Assembly: GCA_030549775.1 (NCBI GenBank)
Contig: CM060175.1
Location: 7,192,564-7,256,563 of the forward strand
Source of the DNA: Tamarix chinensis
Taxonomy: Eukaryota > Streptophyta > Magnoliopsida > Caryophyllales > Tamaricaceae
DNA length: 64,000 bases
Direction: 5' to 3'
In this document: in pieces, positions 13,560-24,685 of the stretch
How positions within the stretch are numbered: position 1 is the stretch's first letter
Layout: each line of letters begins with the position of its first letter
Position numbers and translations under genes: made by a program
Notes under the pieces: model-generated
Told to the model about the DNA's origin: nothing
Databases searched by the model: none
What the model saw: the letters and a program-made list of their open reading frames with translations, nothing else

Positions 13560-13645
13560 GGTGATTTCATCCTAAGAACTCCACAGTTAAGCGTACTAGT
13601 TGTAGAACAATTTTTAGGATGGGTGACCCTCTTGAAAAATTTCTG
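13560..13645 (+). ncRNA. 5S rRNA-like core in the downstream Cassandra LTR
   Basis: This copy keeps AAGAACTCCACAGTTAAG then CGTACTAG, closer to the 5S A-box than the upstream LTR, and AGGATGGGTGACCCTC in the C-box region. After that it diverges (TTGAAAAATTT), so the two LTRs have decayed in different parts of the 5S core. Confidence 0.75.
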
Positions 13646-13774
13646 AGGAAGTGCGTGAGTGAGGATAAAGCGCATTGAAAGAACTCGTATTAATCTGTAG
13701 GGCTAGCCGATCAATTCGAAAGCACTCTAAGGTAGCTCCCGCGTGGTTATATCAACTCGGGGTGTTACAACTTA

Positions 13775-14760
13775 TCCCCTCTCTTAACTAATGATGAGGA
13801 CTGAAAAAGTGACTAGAAGGTTGATCAGGTTGTCCTTGACTAATCAAGCTTCTCACTCTTAGCTTACCCAAGCTCAGTGGCCTCGGCTTATTGATCAGCA
13901 AACACACCATGGGGATATACCATTAGAGCCTTACATGATGGCCTCAATATGGAGGATGCATTATTGACCTCATAGCTTACTTTGGCCTCAATGGCATCTA
14001 GCCTAGTGAACTCACTCATTGGTCAACTTACTTTGGTTTTATCATGGAAAATGCACTCTCAGTCATCTTACAACTTACATTGGCTTACTTTTAGATTTTT
14101 CTTAAGTGCGCTCATGGTATTATAGTCTTAGTGGTTGAGAGTATATTAGTCTTTCAACTCTCGAAACGTGCCTATGCATTTATTTATTTTCGATCTTTCT
14201 TTGAACACCTCAACTTTGAGTGCCTCAACCTCTAGTTACCTTTATTTTTCTTTATCTTTCTTTGACAACTTTGGCTCTACATCTCTACCATGGTTTCTTT
14301 TGAGTGTGTTGGGGATACTGTAAACCTTGTAGGTGCACCTTTTCAAGGCATCTTAGAGTAAGATTTTGAAGTCTAAGATTTCACAAGGATTTCAAGATAT
14401 TGTATAATAAATAGCATATAGTATGTAAGCCAATTGGGCATATATAGATATGAGATAACCCAAAATTTTCAAGGATAAAAATAGTGGCAATCGATAATTA
14501 GGTACTGCAAACAAATTTATAAAATAGTATGCTTCTCACATTCATTAAGGTGGGGGAGAACTATTAGCTCTCATTCCTAATATGAAACTATCTCAAGGCA
14601 ACAATAATAGTGTCTTGAAGATGTTGAGGGTGATGATGTCACAAATCAATGGTTCTCAACTAGTGATGCATCATATTCCAAATTGACATCCCAAATGGAC
14701 ATATACCTAACATGAAACCTTCTTTATTATGAAATTCTTCCTTCATCCATCATATAAAGG
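13775..14760. other. Unassigned intergenic DNA between Cassandra and the long LTR-like element
   Basis: No ORF of note. The text on both sides of the Cassandra insertion (12700-13023 and 13775-14330) has the same composition and wording (repeated 'ACTAA.GATGAGG'), so Cassandra appears to have landed in an older repeat. The family of that repeat is not recognised. Confidence 0.35.
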
Positions 14761-16339
14761 TGTAACACCTCAAAATTTACTATTAAAAAATTAATTTTTT
14801 TGGAAGTATAATATTTGGATAATTGAGTGTTGCCGTTGTATTCGACATGAGTTTGGTTTATCGTACCATTCTAAAGTCAAATATAAGCTAAACATTTACT
14901 ACTTAAAATAAGATAGGTAGAGAACGAGAGAAATATTGTACAGATATTAGATATGAGTTTTGATATTAGGCTCCAAGTACAACATAAGTAAAATATATCA
15001 AAAAGGATATAATGGAAATAATATTCCATAAGGTATTCGAATAAAAACTAGCTACGGGATAACTTTAACTCTATGCCTGAACCCTAATAGATAAAAATAA
15101 CTCCTCTATAGGTAATGTGCCATAAGCAGTAAAATCATCAAGACATTCCTCAATAACCTTCACAAAAAAAACATGGTTTTATTTGCTTGTGGGAATGAAA
15201 AATACCTAAGAAAAGGATGATTAGTAAGGTAACCATAAAATCATAAGTACTGCTCTTAAGGGAGAATGCTTAGGGCCACTATTATCTTCTGGTGGAATGG
15301 ATTGGTACAAATTCTAGAGCATAATACTCATGACCACCATTCTCATTTGAAATAATGGACTAGTACAACTTCCAAGGTATAATGATCTTAGCCACTATTA
15401 TCATCAGGTGAAATAGATAGGTACAATTCGATCATAACTCATGTGATATTTCACTCTACATATTGATTCCTTATTATATTGTGGGGTTTCATGATATTAT
15501 CATGCAAGATTATTACCAATATGTAGGGCACATATAACACAATTATAATATATTTGAGTCATTTCCTAATAGTGTAACACCCCAAAATTCACTATTTTTT
15601 TTAAAGTGAAAGAAATTACAATAGAAATATTTAAGTTAAAACCCGTGAATCTGGGGATGTTATCGCCACACTTAGTACCAGACCGATTCACTCTGACCGT
15701 TCCAGTATAAAGTGATAAGGCTAAAAAGAGATTGATATTGAACTTAAACAAAGAGTTCATAAAGTGAATTAAAAGATCATAACATAGAAATCAAAGTACG
15801 CGTAAAAGTTTATAATCAATAATAAGATAGAAATCAGAGTGTGAAATCCAAATTCCTTAAAGGGAATATTCTTACAATCAATAAAAGGTTTATTTTAAAA
15901 ACTCAATACGAGGTAATAAATTAAAAAGAATAAATGCGAATCAAAAGAAATGACATAATGAAATGAAATCACATGAAGAGAAAATATGGCCATGAAACTC
16001 TCAAACTTTGAGCCAAGACATGCTCAACACTTAGCCCTGATTGATGTCTCACCCACCTACACAAAGTCAGAAGGGCATACTACTCGTGGGAATGAGCAGC
16101 ACCCATAAAAGGGTGATCAGTACGCTACGTACTGAGTAAGGTAATCAAGCACTAAGGCCAACACATAAGCACATAAAATAATGCATAAGACTAAAAGAAC
16201 ATAAAAATTCATTATGATAACATACTATCGAACAATCATTCGGGTACATACATAAAGGCCCGATTATAATCCAATTTACTTACTTAATTAATCTCTGATT
16301 AGAAGTCGATTCACACCATACTTTTTTTATCAAATCCAT

Positions 16340-16735
16340 GCGAGTACAGAAGTCCCCACTATTATAGATGGTGGATCGGAGGCACATAGGGTATCATACC
16401 CTAACCACTATTATAGCCAATGGATCGGAGGCACATAGGGTATCATACCCTAACCACTATTATAGCCGGTGGATTGGAGACACATAGGACTACGCGTCCT
16501 AACCACTATTCCTAACCGGTGGATCGGTTGGCCCTGAATCGCATGGTGTTCCACTATAAGTAATTAGTATCTTTTAGGTGCTTTAGCAAAACTCTGGTTT
16601 GTGTTCATTGAGCTCGGGAACCCCCACTATTATAACCGATGGATCGTTCACACATAGGACATCATGTCCTAACCACTATTATAACCAGTGGATCGGTCAC
16701 ACATAGGATAAAACCCTAACCACTATTCCAAACAG
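16340..16735. repeat. Array of 17-nt palindromes in ~49-bp units
   Basis: Units contain a CCACTATTATAGCCGGTGG-type hairpin, GATCGG, and a palindrome. Palindromes: 16387-16403 and 16436-16452 (TAGGGTATCATACCCTA), 16485-16501 (TAGGACTACGCGTCCTA), 16655-16671 (TAGGACATCATGTCCTA), with a decayed one near 16704. The arms differ between units but stay complementary. Confidence 0.9.
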
Positions 16736-16914
16736 ATGGATTTGTTGGTCCCGTCTTAACGATCTCCCACTTTAAATAATTAATGTTTTAAGCATTTTAT
16801 TCAGAAGCTTTCATTGTGGACATGCACGAATCATTCTCTTTAAACACATCACAAATCATAAAATTCCACAATCATAATTACACTTTAATCACCAAATACA
16901 CATGATACAACAAA

Positions 16915-17530
16915 AACCCTAAGCAGCCACACCAAACCCTAATTGTCCACACAAACCCTAGCTCGGTCTCCTACGTACCCTAATATTTCTCCACATACTA
17001 TTTTTCCTCTAAAGTGTTCAAACACCCAAGCAATGCTTACATTACCTTCCTCATATCCCATATCAACTTTCCATATGTAAATTTCATGCCCATGCAGACA
17101 TTGCACATCCCATGCAACCCTAACTCTGCATAAACCCTATTTCCATGCAAACCCTAACTGCCATGCAGTCATTAACTCCTATACTAAAACCCTAGCTCCA
17201 CCATGCAATCATTAACTCCCATGCAAACCCTAATATCATTATGCAACCATTAATACAACCATGTAAACCCCAATACCACCATGCAACTATAATACAACCA
17301 TCCACACAAAACCAAAGATTCATCCATACCAAGCCCTAGATTCAAACAATAGAAAACCCAAAGATCCATCCATGCCAAACCCTAAATTCAAACCATAAAA
17401 CCTAAATATTCATTCATACCAAACCCTAAATTCAAACCATAAAACCCAAAGATTTACCATATAAAACCTAAAGATTTATCTATACCAAACCCTAAATTTA
17501 AACCATAGATTAGATTCTCCTATACAAAAC
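16915..17530. repeat. Telo-box-like AAACCCTAA-rich degenerate repeats
   Basis: About ten copies of AAACCCTA(A/G) occur in 600 bp. In 17330-17500 they sit in a degenerate tandem array with units resembling CCAAACCCTAAATTCAAACC. The homologous part of the 34038 element (36.7-37.1 kb) carries the reverse form (TTAGGGTTT). Confidence 0.75.
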
Positions 17531-17750
17531 CGTAAATTAGACTCTCCCACATAACATTATAAATTAACTTCTTTCACATAAAACCATGCACAAACAGAAA
17601 TTAGATTCTCCCACATAACATCATAAATTAGATTCTCCAATACAACCCATAAATTAAACTCTCCCATACAAAACCATATATTAAATTCTCTCACCCAAAA
17701 CCATACAAGTCCATAAATTAGATTCTCCCATACAATACAACTTTTATACA
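17505..17750. repeat. Degenerate ~30-bp minisatellite
   Basis: Seven or so copies of a unit like AAATTAGATTCTCCCA followed by CATAAAACCAT. The inverted relative at 36640-36760 has the matching GGGAGAATCTATGG units. The minus-strand ORF over this repeat (repeated ENLIY/WENLI) is an artefact. Confidence 0.85.
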
Positions 17751-18248
17751 TCCTCACATGCATGTCTTATAGGGTCACAACTTATATCATCACATACCAT
17801 AATATTTCATCACATATAGTACACATGTCATACAAAAATATACTTCAACTCCACATTACACCACATACGAAATAATTACAATAATGATAAACATAGGATA
17901 CATAGCATGCAAAGCACATAATACATATAAGTACACAAAAGGCCTTAGCACCCCTTACCTAAAACGACACCAGTCTTGGAGCACGCTCCTACACCTCTTT
18001 AGGGTTTTGACTGGTTTTACCTATTATGAGGGAAAAGCTAAAATTAGACTCCCTCCTATCAAAAATACTATTAATCACTTACTTAATATAAGACTAGGCT
18101 TTTGATAAAATATTAAAATAATAATAGCAAAAGTACCAAAAATAATATCAATATTAATATTAACAAGAATAATAAAAATAGTAACAATGATAATAAAAAG
18201 GGCATTAATCTAAATATAGAGAAATAAGGGTTTTGGCCCCTTTACCAA

Positions 18249-18249
<1 letters not shown>

Positions 18250-18336
<87 letters not shown>

Positions 18337-18523
18337 TTACTAAAGTAAATAACCAAATTTAGTAATAATAATAATGATCAAATAATAACAATAATAATAA
18401 TAATAAAAGCCATAATAATATTACAAAATAATAATAATCATAATGGTAATAATAGTAAAGATAATGATCGAAGATAAAAAGAAGAAGTGGGGTTTCTACC
18501 CTACATTGAATAATAATAACTTA

Positions 18524-18559
<36 letters not shown>

Positions 18560-18706
18560 TAGTAAGAATAAATAATAATAATAATAATAATAAAAATACT
18601 AATAACCCTAATAATAAGACATGATATTTATAATACTACTACTAAAATTTAAAATAAGCACAATATGGTCTCAGCCCTATATAAAATAATAATGCTAACA
18701 CTTGAA

Positions 18707-18752
<46 letters not shown>

Positions 18753-18900
18753 TTGAATTAAATTATAATAGGGCTTCGGTGCTTAATAGAAAAATAATAA
18801 AAACATCAATATTAATAATACTAATAATACATATTAAAAATGGAAATAATAATAATAATAATAATAGTATTTATATTAGAATAAATGAAATAAAATAATT
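18250..18900. repeat. (AAT)n microsatellites and AAT-rich DNA
   Basis: Runs of AAT lie at about 18250-18335, 18522-18560 and 18708-18750, separated by interrupted AAT-rich sequence. They create a false asparagine-rich ORF at 18665-18898. Confidence 0.95.
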
Positions 18901-21837
18901 TAAGGCTTGTAAAAATAAGGAGAAGGGCTGAGAGGGTCTAGGGTTCAACCTTAGGCTGGCGGGGATAGGCGACAACAACGGTGGTGCATGGAGGCGACCG
19001 GAAAAAGAGAAGAAAAAGGGAAAAGTTGAATGCTGGAAAAAAGATAGGGAGAATGGAGGTGGAAGTTGGGCTGTTTAAGAATGCCTAGAGGGAGAGGAGC
19101 AGAATGGAGGTGGCGGCGCATAGCGACGGTGGCAGTAGCCAAATGGAGAGGAAGGAGAGAAAGAGAGGAGGAGAGGGAGGAAGAGGATGAGAAGGGTAGG
19201 GGAAGGTAGATGGCGGTCTGTAGAATAATTTGAGAGGTAAAAGAAGCGGTGGAAGCGGCGGAGGAGGTGGCTAATGGTGGTTTGAAGTGCGGCGATGGTA
19301 GAAAATGGTTTGGTTGAGGATAGAACTTTGCACAGTCGGGGTGGCTAGTGCAGGAAGAATCGAGGGAGGAGGAAGGCACAGTTAGTTAGGGGCGGTGCAT
19401 GGAGTGCATGTGTGGCTAGAACGAGCGGCGATGTTGGCCGGAGGTGGCAAAATAGGTGTTTGAAGGGGTGGCGGTGGAAAGGTCGGGAAGAGCTGGGTTT
19501 TGGGGAAAAGCTTGATTGTAGACTGGGTGGGGGTATTTATAGGAGGAAAAGGGTGGGTTAGGTCAAAAGGGGAGGACGGGAGGATCGGCAGGTCAGCTAG
19601 GCTTGCCGGCGTTGAAGGTTGTCGGCGAAATTTAAAAAAAACATGGTAGGCAGTTAGTTGGAAAAGGGAAACGTGCGAGGAGAGGGGAATGGGCAGGCAG
19701 GTGTGGTCGGTGAGTCAGCGTGGAAGAGAGGGGGAGAAAATGGGCAGCAAACATGCGTAGTTGCTGCCAAAATTTTTGGCTGATCAGAAGAAGTTGCAGG
19801 TATGCAGCGGGAATGGTAGGCTGGCGGCGTTGGGGAAGAAGAAAGAAGGAGGAGGAAGAAAGGTGGGTTGGACTAGCGGTTCAGGGGAAAAAGAAAAGAA
19901 AGGAAAGAAAAAGGAATGAGAAGGAATGATATTTGGGGGTAAAAAACTTACATGGAGGGGAAAAAATGATAAAACGCGGCGCGGCGAGGGAGAAGGAATG
20001 AGGCTGGTCGCACGGTTGCGTTGGCCCGAAGGAAAAGGAAGGAGAGGAGAGGGGGACTGGGCTACTGGGATGGCCCAGTTCGGGGAGGAGAAAAAGAAAA
20101 AGAAAAGAAGAAGAAAGAAAAAGAAAGAAAAAGGAAGAAAGAAAAGGAAAAAGGAAAAAGGGAAGAAGAAAAATAGAAGGGTTGGGTTAAATAAATAAAT
20201 TAAAATATTTGGGATAGTTAAAAATAATAATATTTAAATCCCTTTTTAGGCTAAATTAGGATTTTTTTTGAAATATTTTTCATAAATTATATTTTAATTA
20301 GCAAAACACCCTAATTTTATTTAATTAAAATATTTATAATATTCATATTAATTTGAAACTATTTTCTCCTTCTTATTTTAAATAAAATAATTTATTTAAT
20401 TAATTTCCAAAATAAAATCCTTAATTATCTTAAATACCCAAATTTCTCCTAATTAAAATACTTATAAATTTCTTCTTAATTTACCCTAATTAATTTTATT
20501 TTATTTTAATAAAAATAAATTATTTAATTAATTTTCATAATACAATCTTATTTAATAATAAATAATGAAATTAGAATTTTTGGGACATTTCAAATAGGGG
20601 AAGGATAATAACAACCCTATGAAAGCCTAATTTGATGAGATAGAAATAACTCCCTCTATATGACTCACCTACCCACAAAATTTAATACACCATTCTAAAA
20701 TATAATTATTAACAACATATCTAAAATTTTACATGACTTTATATATGCAATAACTAGCATGCTTCTAGGGTTACTATTTAAAAATTATTTGACCCAAACA
20801 TTTTACATAACATAATTTACATGTGTAACCTAATGATACTTTAGATATGTCAAAATTCCAATTTTAATTTTATTTACCAAAATACCCCTATCTTGTTAAA
20901 AAGCCTTTAAAACCTCTTTTTAGGTAACTTATGTCATATCTAACCAACACTCTAACATGTTATTCATGAAAATTCATTATAAAACCCTCAAAAACTACCA
21001 TGCCATGTTCACTATCTCATAATACTCATTTCATAACCCAAATATGCTTGAGGTAGTAACCCACTCTAACATTTCACAAAAACCTTATGAGTCCCAACTT
21101 TATCAAATTTTCATCCTTAATATATTTCATCATGATAATACTTAATCATATTTAATACCTAATCTCCATAACATTATTAAAATAATATATCGTACCATCA
21201 TGCTAGGATTACAAGATAATGCTTTACCAAATAGCATAATAGAACCTTATACTTTCGCTTAACTATCATGTTTTTGTACTATTGAGATATAACAAGATGA
21301 TTAAATAATTCCAACAACATGATTTCATGAGAATAGCCATACTAACATGATTTCAAAAAATCAAGGGAAAAAATCAAGGCTTGGGTTGGTGGACCAATAA
21401 ATTCTAGGAGGGAGGGAGAAGGGAGTATATGGTAGACGGTGGTGTGAAAACATGGTAGCATGAGGGATTTAGGGAAGTGAAAAAAGTGTATATTGGAGCA
21501 TGGGAAAATTTGAGGGAATGGGGGATTTGTCATGAAAATCCTTTGAATAAGGAACATGATGGAGTGAAGAATTAAACTTAGTTAGGCTTTGTTGGTTGGA
21601 GTAACCAAACCAAGACAAACATGGTCGAGGAAAGGGTCATGCAAAGAATAGGAGAACTAAGGAACAAAAGGAGAAGAATAAAAAAGAAAAAGGAAGAAAA
21701 GGAGAAGAAGGAAAAGGGAAAAGGGGGAAAGTAAATGAAGTTTAGGATTAGAGTTAGGTTGAAGGTCAGGATTAATAAATTAGGGCGAGGTTAAAATACT
21801 AATCATTTGAGATTAGGTTTAGGTTAATTTTGGTGTA

Positions 21838-23511
21838 CGTATATATGGTGTGATTTATAAAACCATTAAATGCAAGATATATTCGACTTATCAAAAATGC
21901 AAATGTATGTAATCTAAATAATTGATGAAGAATTATCGTATTTAACTTATTTGGGAAGTTGGCATCAAGGTGTTGATATCTGCATGTTTCAATGATTTTT
22001 CCCATGGGGCTTAATAGATCAAATGAAAAATTGTTAATAAAATTTGAAAAGTTATGTCAAAGAACAAGCTCAAGACATGAAATAAATATACACATAGTCA
22101 TTAAAAGGATTTGAAAACTTATTAACTTATATCTAAATATAAAAAGATGATATCGTGGATCAAATGGACTTTTGTCGAATATCTTCAAGCTTATTCATTA
22201 ATATATGATAATATATCATATAATTTATCAAGTCATCACTAATTCAACAATATTATTCAATATTTGCACATAACAACTATTTGTCATTATTATCAATTTT
22301 TACAATTTAACCATAACTATCAAATTTTTTAACATATAGTTACTACATGATTATCCACATAAAATAACACAAATTAATGCATATTTAACATACCATACCT
22401 CCACACACTCATAGACACATAATATATACGTATTTTCATCATGTATATAGTATGATGCCCTATATTTGCACGACATGGGTCATTTCATCATATGATAAGT
22501 AGTTATGACACTAGCTAAATCTTTTAGCTCCCTACTATTTAATATATGCATGTCATTCATATTTAGATGTAGAAGCATGTTTGCACCAACAAAAAGAACT
22601 AGCATGGTCTATAAAATAAAACAATATATACATATAGCTTAACTAAGAAATTTTTATGTCTAGGATTTATTTATTTTGATGCATATAATATTGATAGTAA
22701 TGATATAGGCTTAAGGCTTATATGTTACAAAAGTGGAGATTCATCATAATATAATCTTGTTAAGGCATTGAAATTAAAATATGAAATTTTCTAATTTGTC
22801 ATTGGTTTTTGCTACTGAATCCCATACCAAAAATATCTTCAAGTAATAGTAAAATTAGGAAAAAAACAAAAACACCAAGGAGTTTTCTAAGGTGTTGAGT
22901 TTTGACTAAAGCATGTACGATTATAACGAACATGGAGGGAAAAAATAATAATACAATAGGTGGTGCCAAGGGTAAAACCCAATTCCAAAATATCATGGCT
23001 AGTGATATACTAGGGATTGAGATAAGAACATAGGGCTGAGGTCCCAAACAAGACCAAATTTTGGGGCTCAAAACTGGTAGCAAGGGGCAAAATGTACAAG
23101 TTGACAATGGTTAACTAAGCTCATACACTAAGGTCCACCCAAATCATATTCCAAAATAAACTAATATAATCCTCATTCTAATAAGCCACATGATGAGGCC
23201 AATCCAAAAGGTGAAATGATAGTCAATCCATATTTAGGCTAATTGAAGAAATATCATTAAAATGCATAGCAAAGCCTAGACAAAAAAATTAGGGAAGAAG
23301 AATCGATGATGACTAAAATTGAAAATTTGAGGCTATAATCTTAAACAAAATTTTTTATGAGACTAAATTAGATGATAGAATGATAAGATTTATTAGATTC
23401 ATACCAATTGCTATATTCTAGGAAGATGACAGACTTAGGTGTTTTAGCTTTGAAAAGAATGATCATATGGGTATCTCCTAAGTAGAACATTATCCTACCA
23501 GCTTACCCAGA
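21838..23511. other. AT-rich intergenic DNA, no gene seen
   Basis: No recognisable protein, RNA or element border. A 102-codon minus-strand ORF at 22799-23107 is hydrophobic but matches nothing I know and lacks supporting context. Confidence 0.4.
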
Positions 23512-23516
23512 CTAGA

Positions 23517-24680
23517 TGTAACACCCCGAGTGGATATGACCATGCAGGGGCTACCTTGGAACGCTTTTGGATTGATGGGCTGGACCTACAGATCAACACG
23601 AGTCCTTTCAGCGCGATTTGTCCTCACTCGTGCACTTTTTGAGAAATTTTTAGAAATTTTCTAGAACTTTCCAAGAAGGTCACCCACCCTAAAAATTGAT
23701 CCACTGATAGCACACTTAACTGTGGAGTTATTAGGATGGAATTAACAAAAGAATGCTATACCATGTTGATATAAGTAGCCAGATCAATCCTTATAACACT
23801 CCGCTCAATTTGGGGTATTACATTCACCTCCACTCAAAGAACATAACGTCTTTGTTGCGCCTTAACCAATAGCTATCTCAATACAGTTTATCCCAAGACT
23901 CATCTCACTAGGTGACTAACTGGCTCATCCAAGTTCAGCTCACAATCGCGGTTTCACTCTGATACCTTTTATAACACCCCGAGTCAATACGACCACAAAA
24001 GGGCTACCTTAGAGCACTTTTGGGCAAATCGGTTGGCCCCACAGATCAACAATAGTCCTTTTATCAAGCTTTGGCCTCACTCACGTGCTTCTTAAAAAAT
24101 TTTTGAAACTTACCAGGAGGGTTAGCCATCTCAAAAATTGCTCCATGATCAACACACTTAAGTGTGGAGTTCTTAGGATGGAATCATTAAAAGGATAGTA
24201 TACCATGTTAATATAAGTATCTAGATTAATCCTTATAATACTCCACTTAATTTGTGGTATTACATTTACCCCCACTCAAAGAACGTAAAGCCCTCATTGT
24301 GCCTCAAATAATAACTATCTCAATACAGTTTATCCCAAGAATCATCCTGCTAGGTAGCTAACTAGCTCATCCAAGTTCAGCTCACGGTCGCAGTTTTACT
24401 CTGATATTATTTATAATACGTTGAGTCGATAAAACGATGGGGACTACCTTGGAGTACTTTCAGATTGATTAGTTGGCCTGACAGATCAACATAAGTCCTT
24501 TTACAATGCTTTGTCCTCACTAATGACTTCTCGGGAAATTTTTAGAAAATTTATAAAACTTTCCGGGAGAGCTAGCCATCCTAAAAATTACTCTACGATC
24601 AATACGCTTAACTATGGAGTTCATTGATATAAGTAGCCAGATTAATCCTTATAATACTTCACTCAATTTGGGGCATTACA
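23517..24680 (-). mobile_element. Cassandra multimer with three LTRs
   Basis: The order is LTR (23517-23822), interior (23823-23969), LTR (23970-24264), interior (24265-24411), LTR (24412-24680), all in minus orientation. The outer ends are TGTAACACCCC and GGGCATTACA, and a perfect 5-bp duplication CTAGA lies at 23512-23516 and 24681-24685. Both interiors are about 147 bp, with the tRNA-Met primer site (complement of GGTATCAGAGTGAAACC near 23948-23966) and the purine-rich tract (GAGTG/GGGGGT type). The whole multimer therefore sits at a single insertion site. All three LTRs keep a 5S-like core; the third has lost about 30 bp around 24610-24630. The two inner LTR starts read TATAA instead of TGTAA. 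Confidence 0.93.
23640..23740 (-). ncRNA. 5S rRNA-like core, first LTR of the Cassandra multimer
   Basis: Read on the minus strand it has CATCCTAATAACTCCACAG and TTAAGTGTGCTATC, then AGGGTGGGTGACCTTCTTGG, in the order of the 5S rRNA A- and C-box regions. The other two LTRs carry matching cores at about 24100-24190 and 24550-24620, more diverged (GATGGCTAACC and GATGGCTAGC instead of GATGGGTGACC). Confidence 0.7.
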
Positions 24681-24685
24681 CTAGA

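Larger units (their letters stand above)
13029..13769 (+). mobile_element. Complete Cassandra TRIM retrotransposon
   Basis: Two LTRs (13029-13335 and 13484-13769) begin TGTA(A/G)TA(C/T)CCC and end GGTGTTACA, and flank a 148-bp interior with no coding capacity. The interior starts with a degraded tRNA-Met primer site (AATAGTATTAGAGTG for the usual TGGTATCAGAGC) and ends in a purine-rich tract, GAGTGGGGGTGAA, directly before the second LTR. A perfect 5-bp target duplication ACTTA lies at 13024-13028 and 13770-13774, so the whole insertion is intact in outline. Each LTR carries a 5S rRNA-like core, the hallmark of Cassandra. Such elements have no protein genes and depend on enzymes of other retrotransposons. 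Confidence 0.93.
15573..20592 (-). mobile_element. 5020-bp solo LTR (Ty3/gypsy, Tekay/Del-like tentatively) with perfect target duplication
   Basis: On the plus strand it starts TGTAACACCCCAAAATTCAC and ends TTTTTGGGACATTTCA, so read on the minus strand it is also bounded by TG and CA. A perfect 5-bp duplication AATAG lies at 15568-15572 and 20593-20597. There are no retroviral genes, primer site or internal second LTR, so I read it as a solo LTR left by recombination; a non-autonomous element is the alternative. Internal order on the plus strand: a conserved hairpin (15675-15708), a palindrome array (16340-16735), AAACCCTAA-rich repeats (16.9-17.5 kb), AAT-rich DNA (18.2-18.9 kb), a GC- and purine-rich block (18.95-20.2 kb) and AT-rich DNA. 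The element at 34038-38485 is homologous and inverted. The Tekay/Del placement rests on the size and edge motif only. Confidence 0.85.
14761..21837 (-). mobile_element. Older long LTR-like element interrupted by the 15573-20592 insertion
   Basis: The left edge reads TGTAACACCTCAAAATTTAC, close to the edge of the nested copy (TGTAACACCCCAAAATTCAC). The parts outside the nested copy (14761-15572 and 20598-21837) have the family layout in minus orientation: the edge block, a stretch with 'CCACTATTAT' phrases (15280-15420), and a GA-rich tract (21660-21740) before the far edge. The right edge is set near 21837 from the motif AATTTTGGTGTAC and is approximate. The 5 bp before the left edge (AAAGG) were not found repeated on the right. 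No coding region is present. Confidence 0.5.

Noticed and set aside
16340..16735. CRISPR-like array because of regular ~49-bp palindromic units
   Set aside because: Spacers are not unique (they repeat the same hairpin segment), units vary in length, and the context is a plant LTR.
18665..18898. ORF with long Asn runs
   Set aside because: Translation of (AAT)n microsatellites inside an LTR.
18951..19379. 142-codon minus-strand ORF
   Set aside because: Lies in the purine-rich block of the 15573-20592 element (pyrimidine-rich on the coding side). It is Ser/Leu/Pro-rich without a domain.
22799..23107. 102-codon hydrophobic minus-strand ORF
   Set aside because: No recognisable family, no flanking gene signals, and surrounding sequence is decayed. 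Hydrophobicity follows from T-rich codons.
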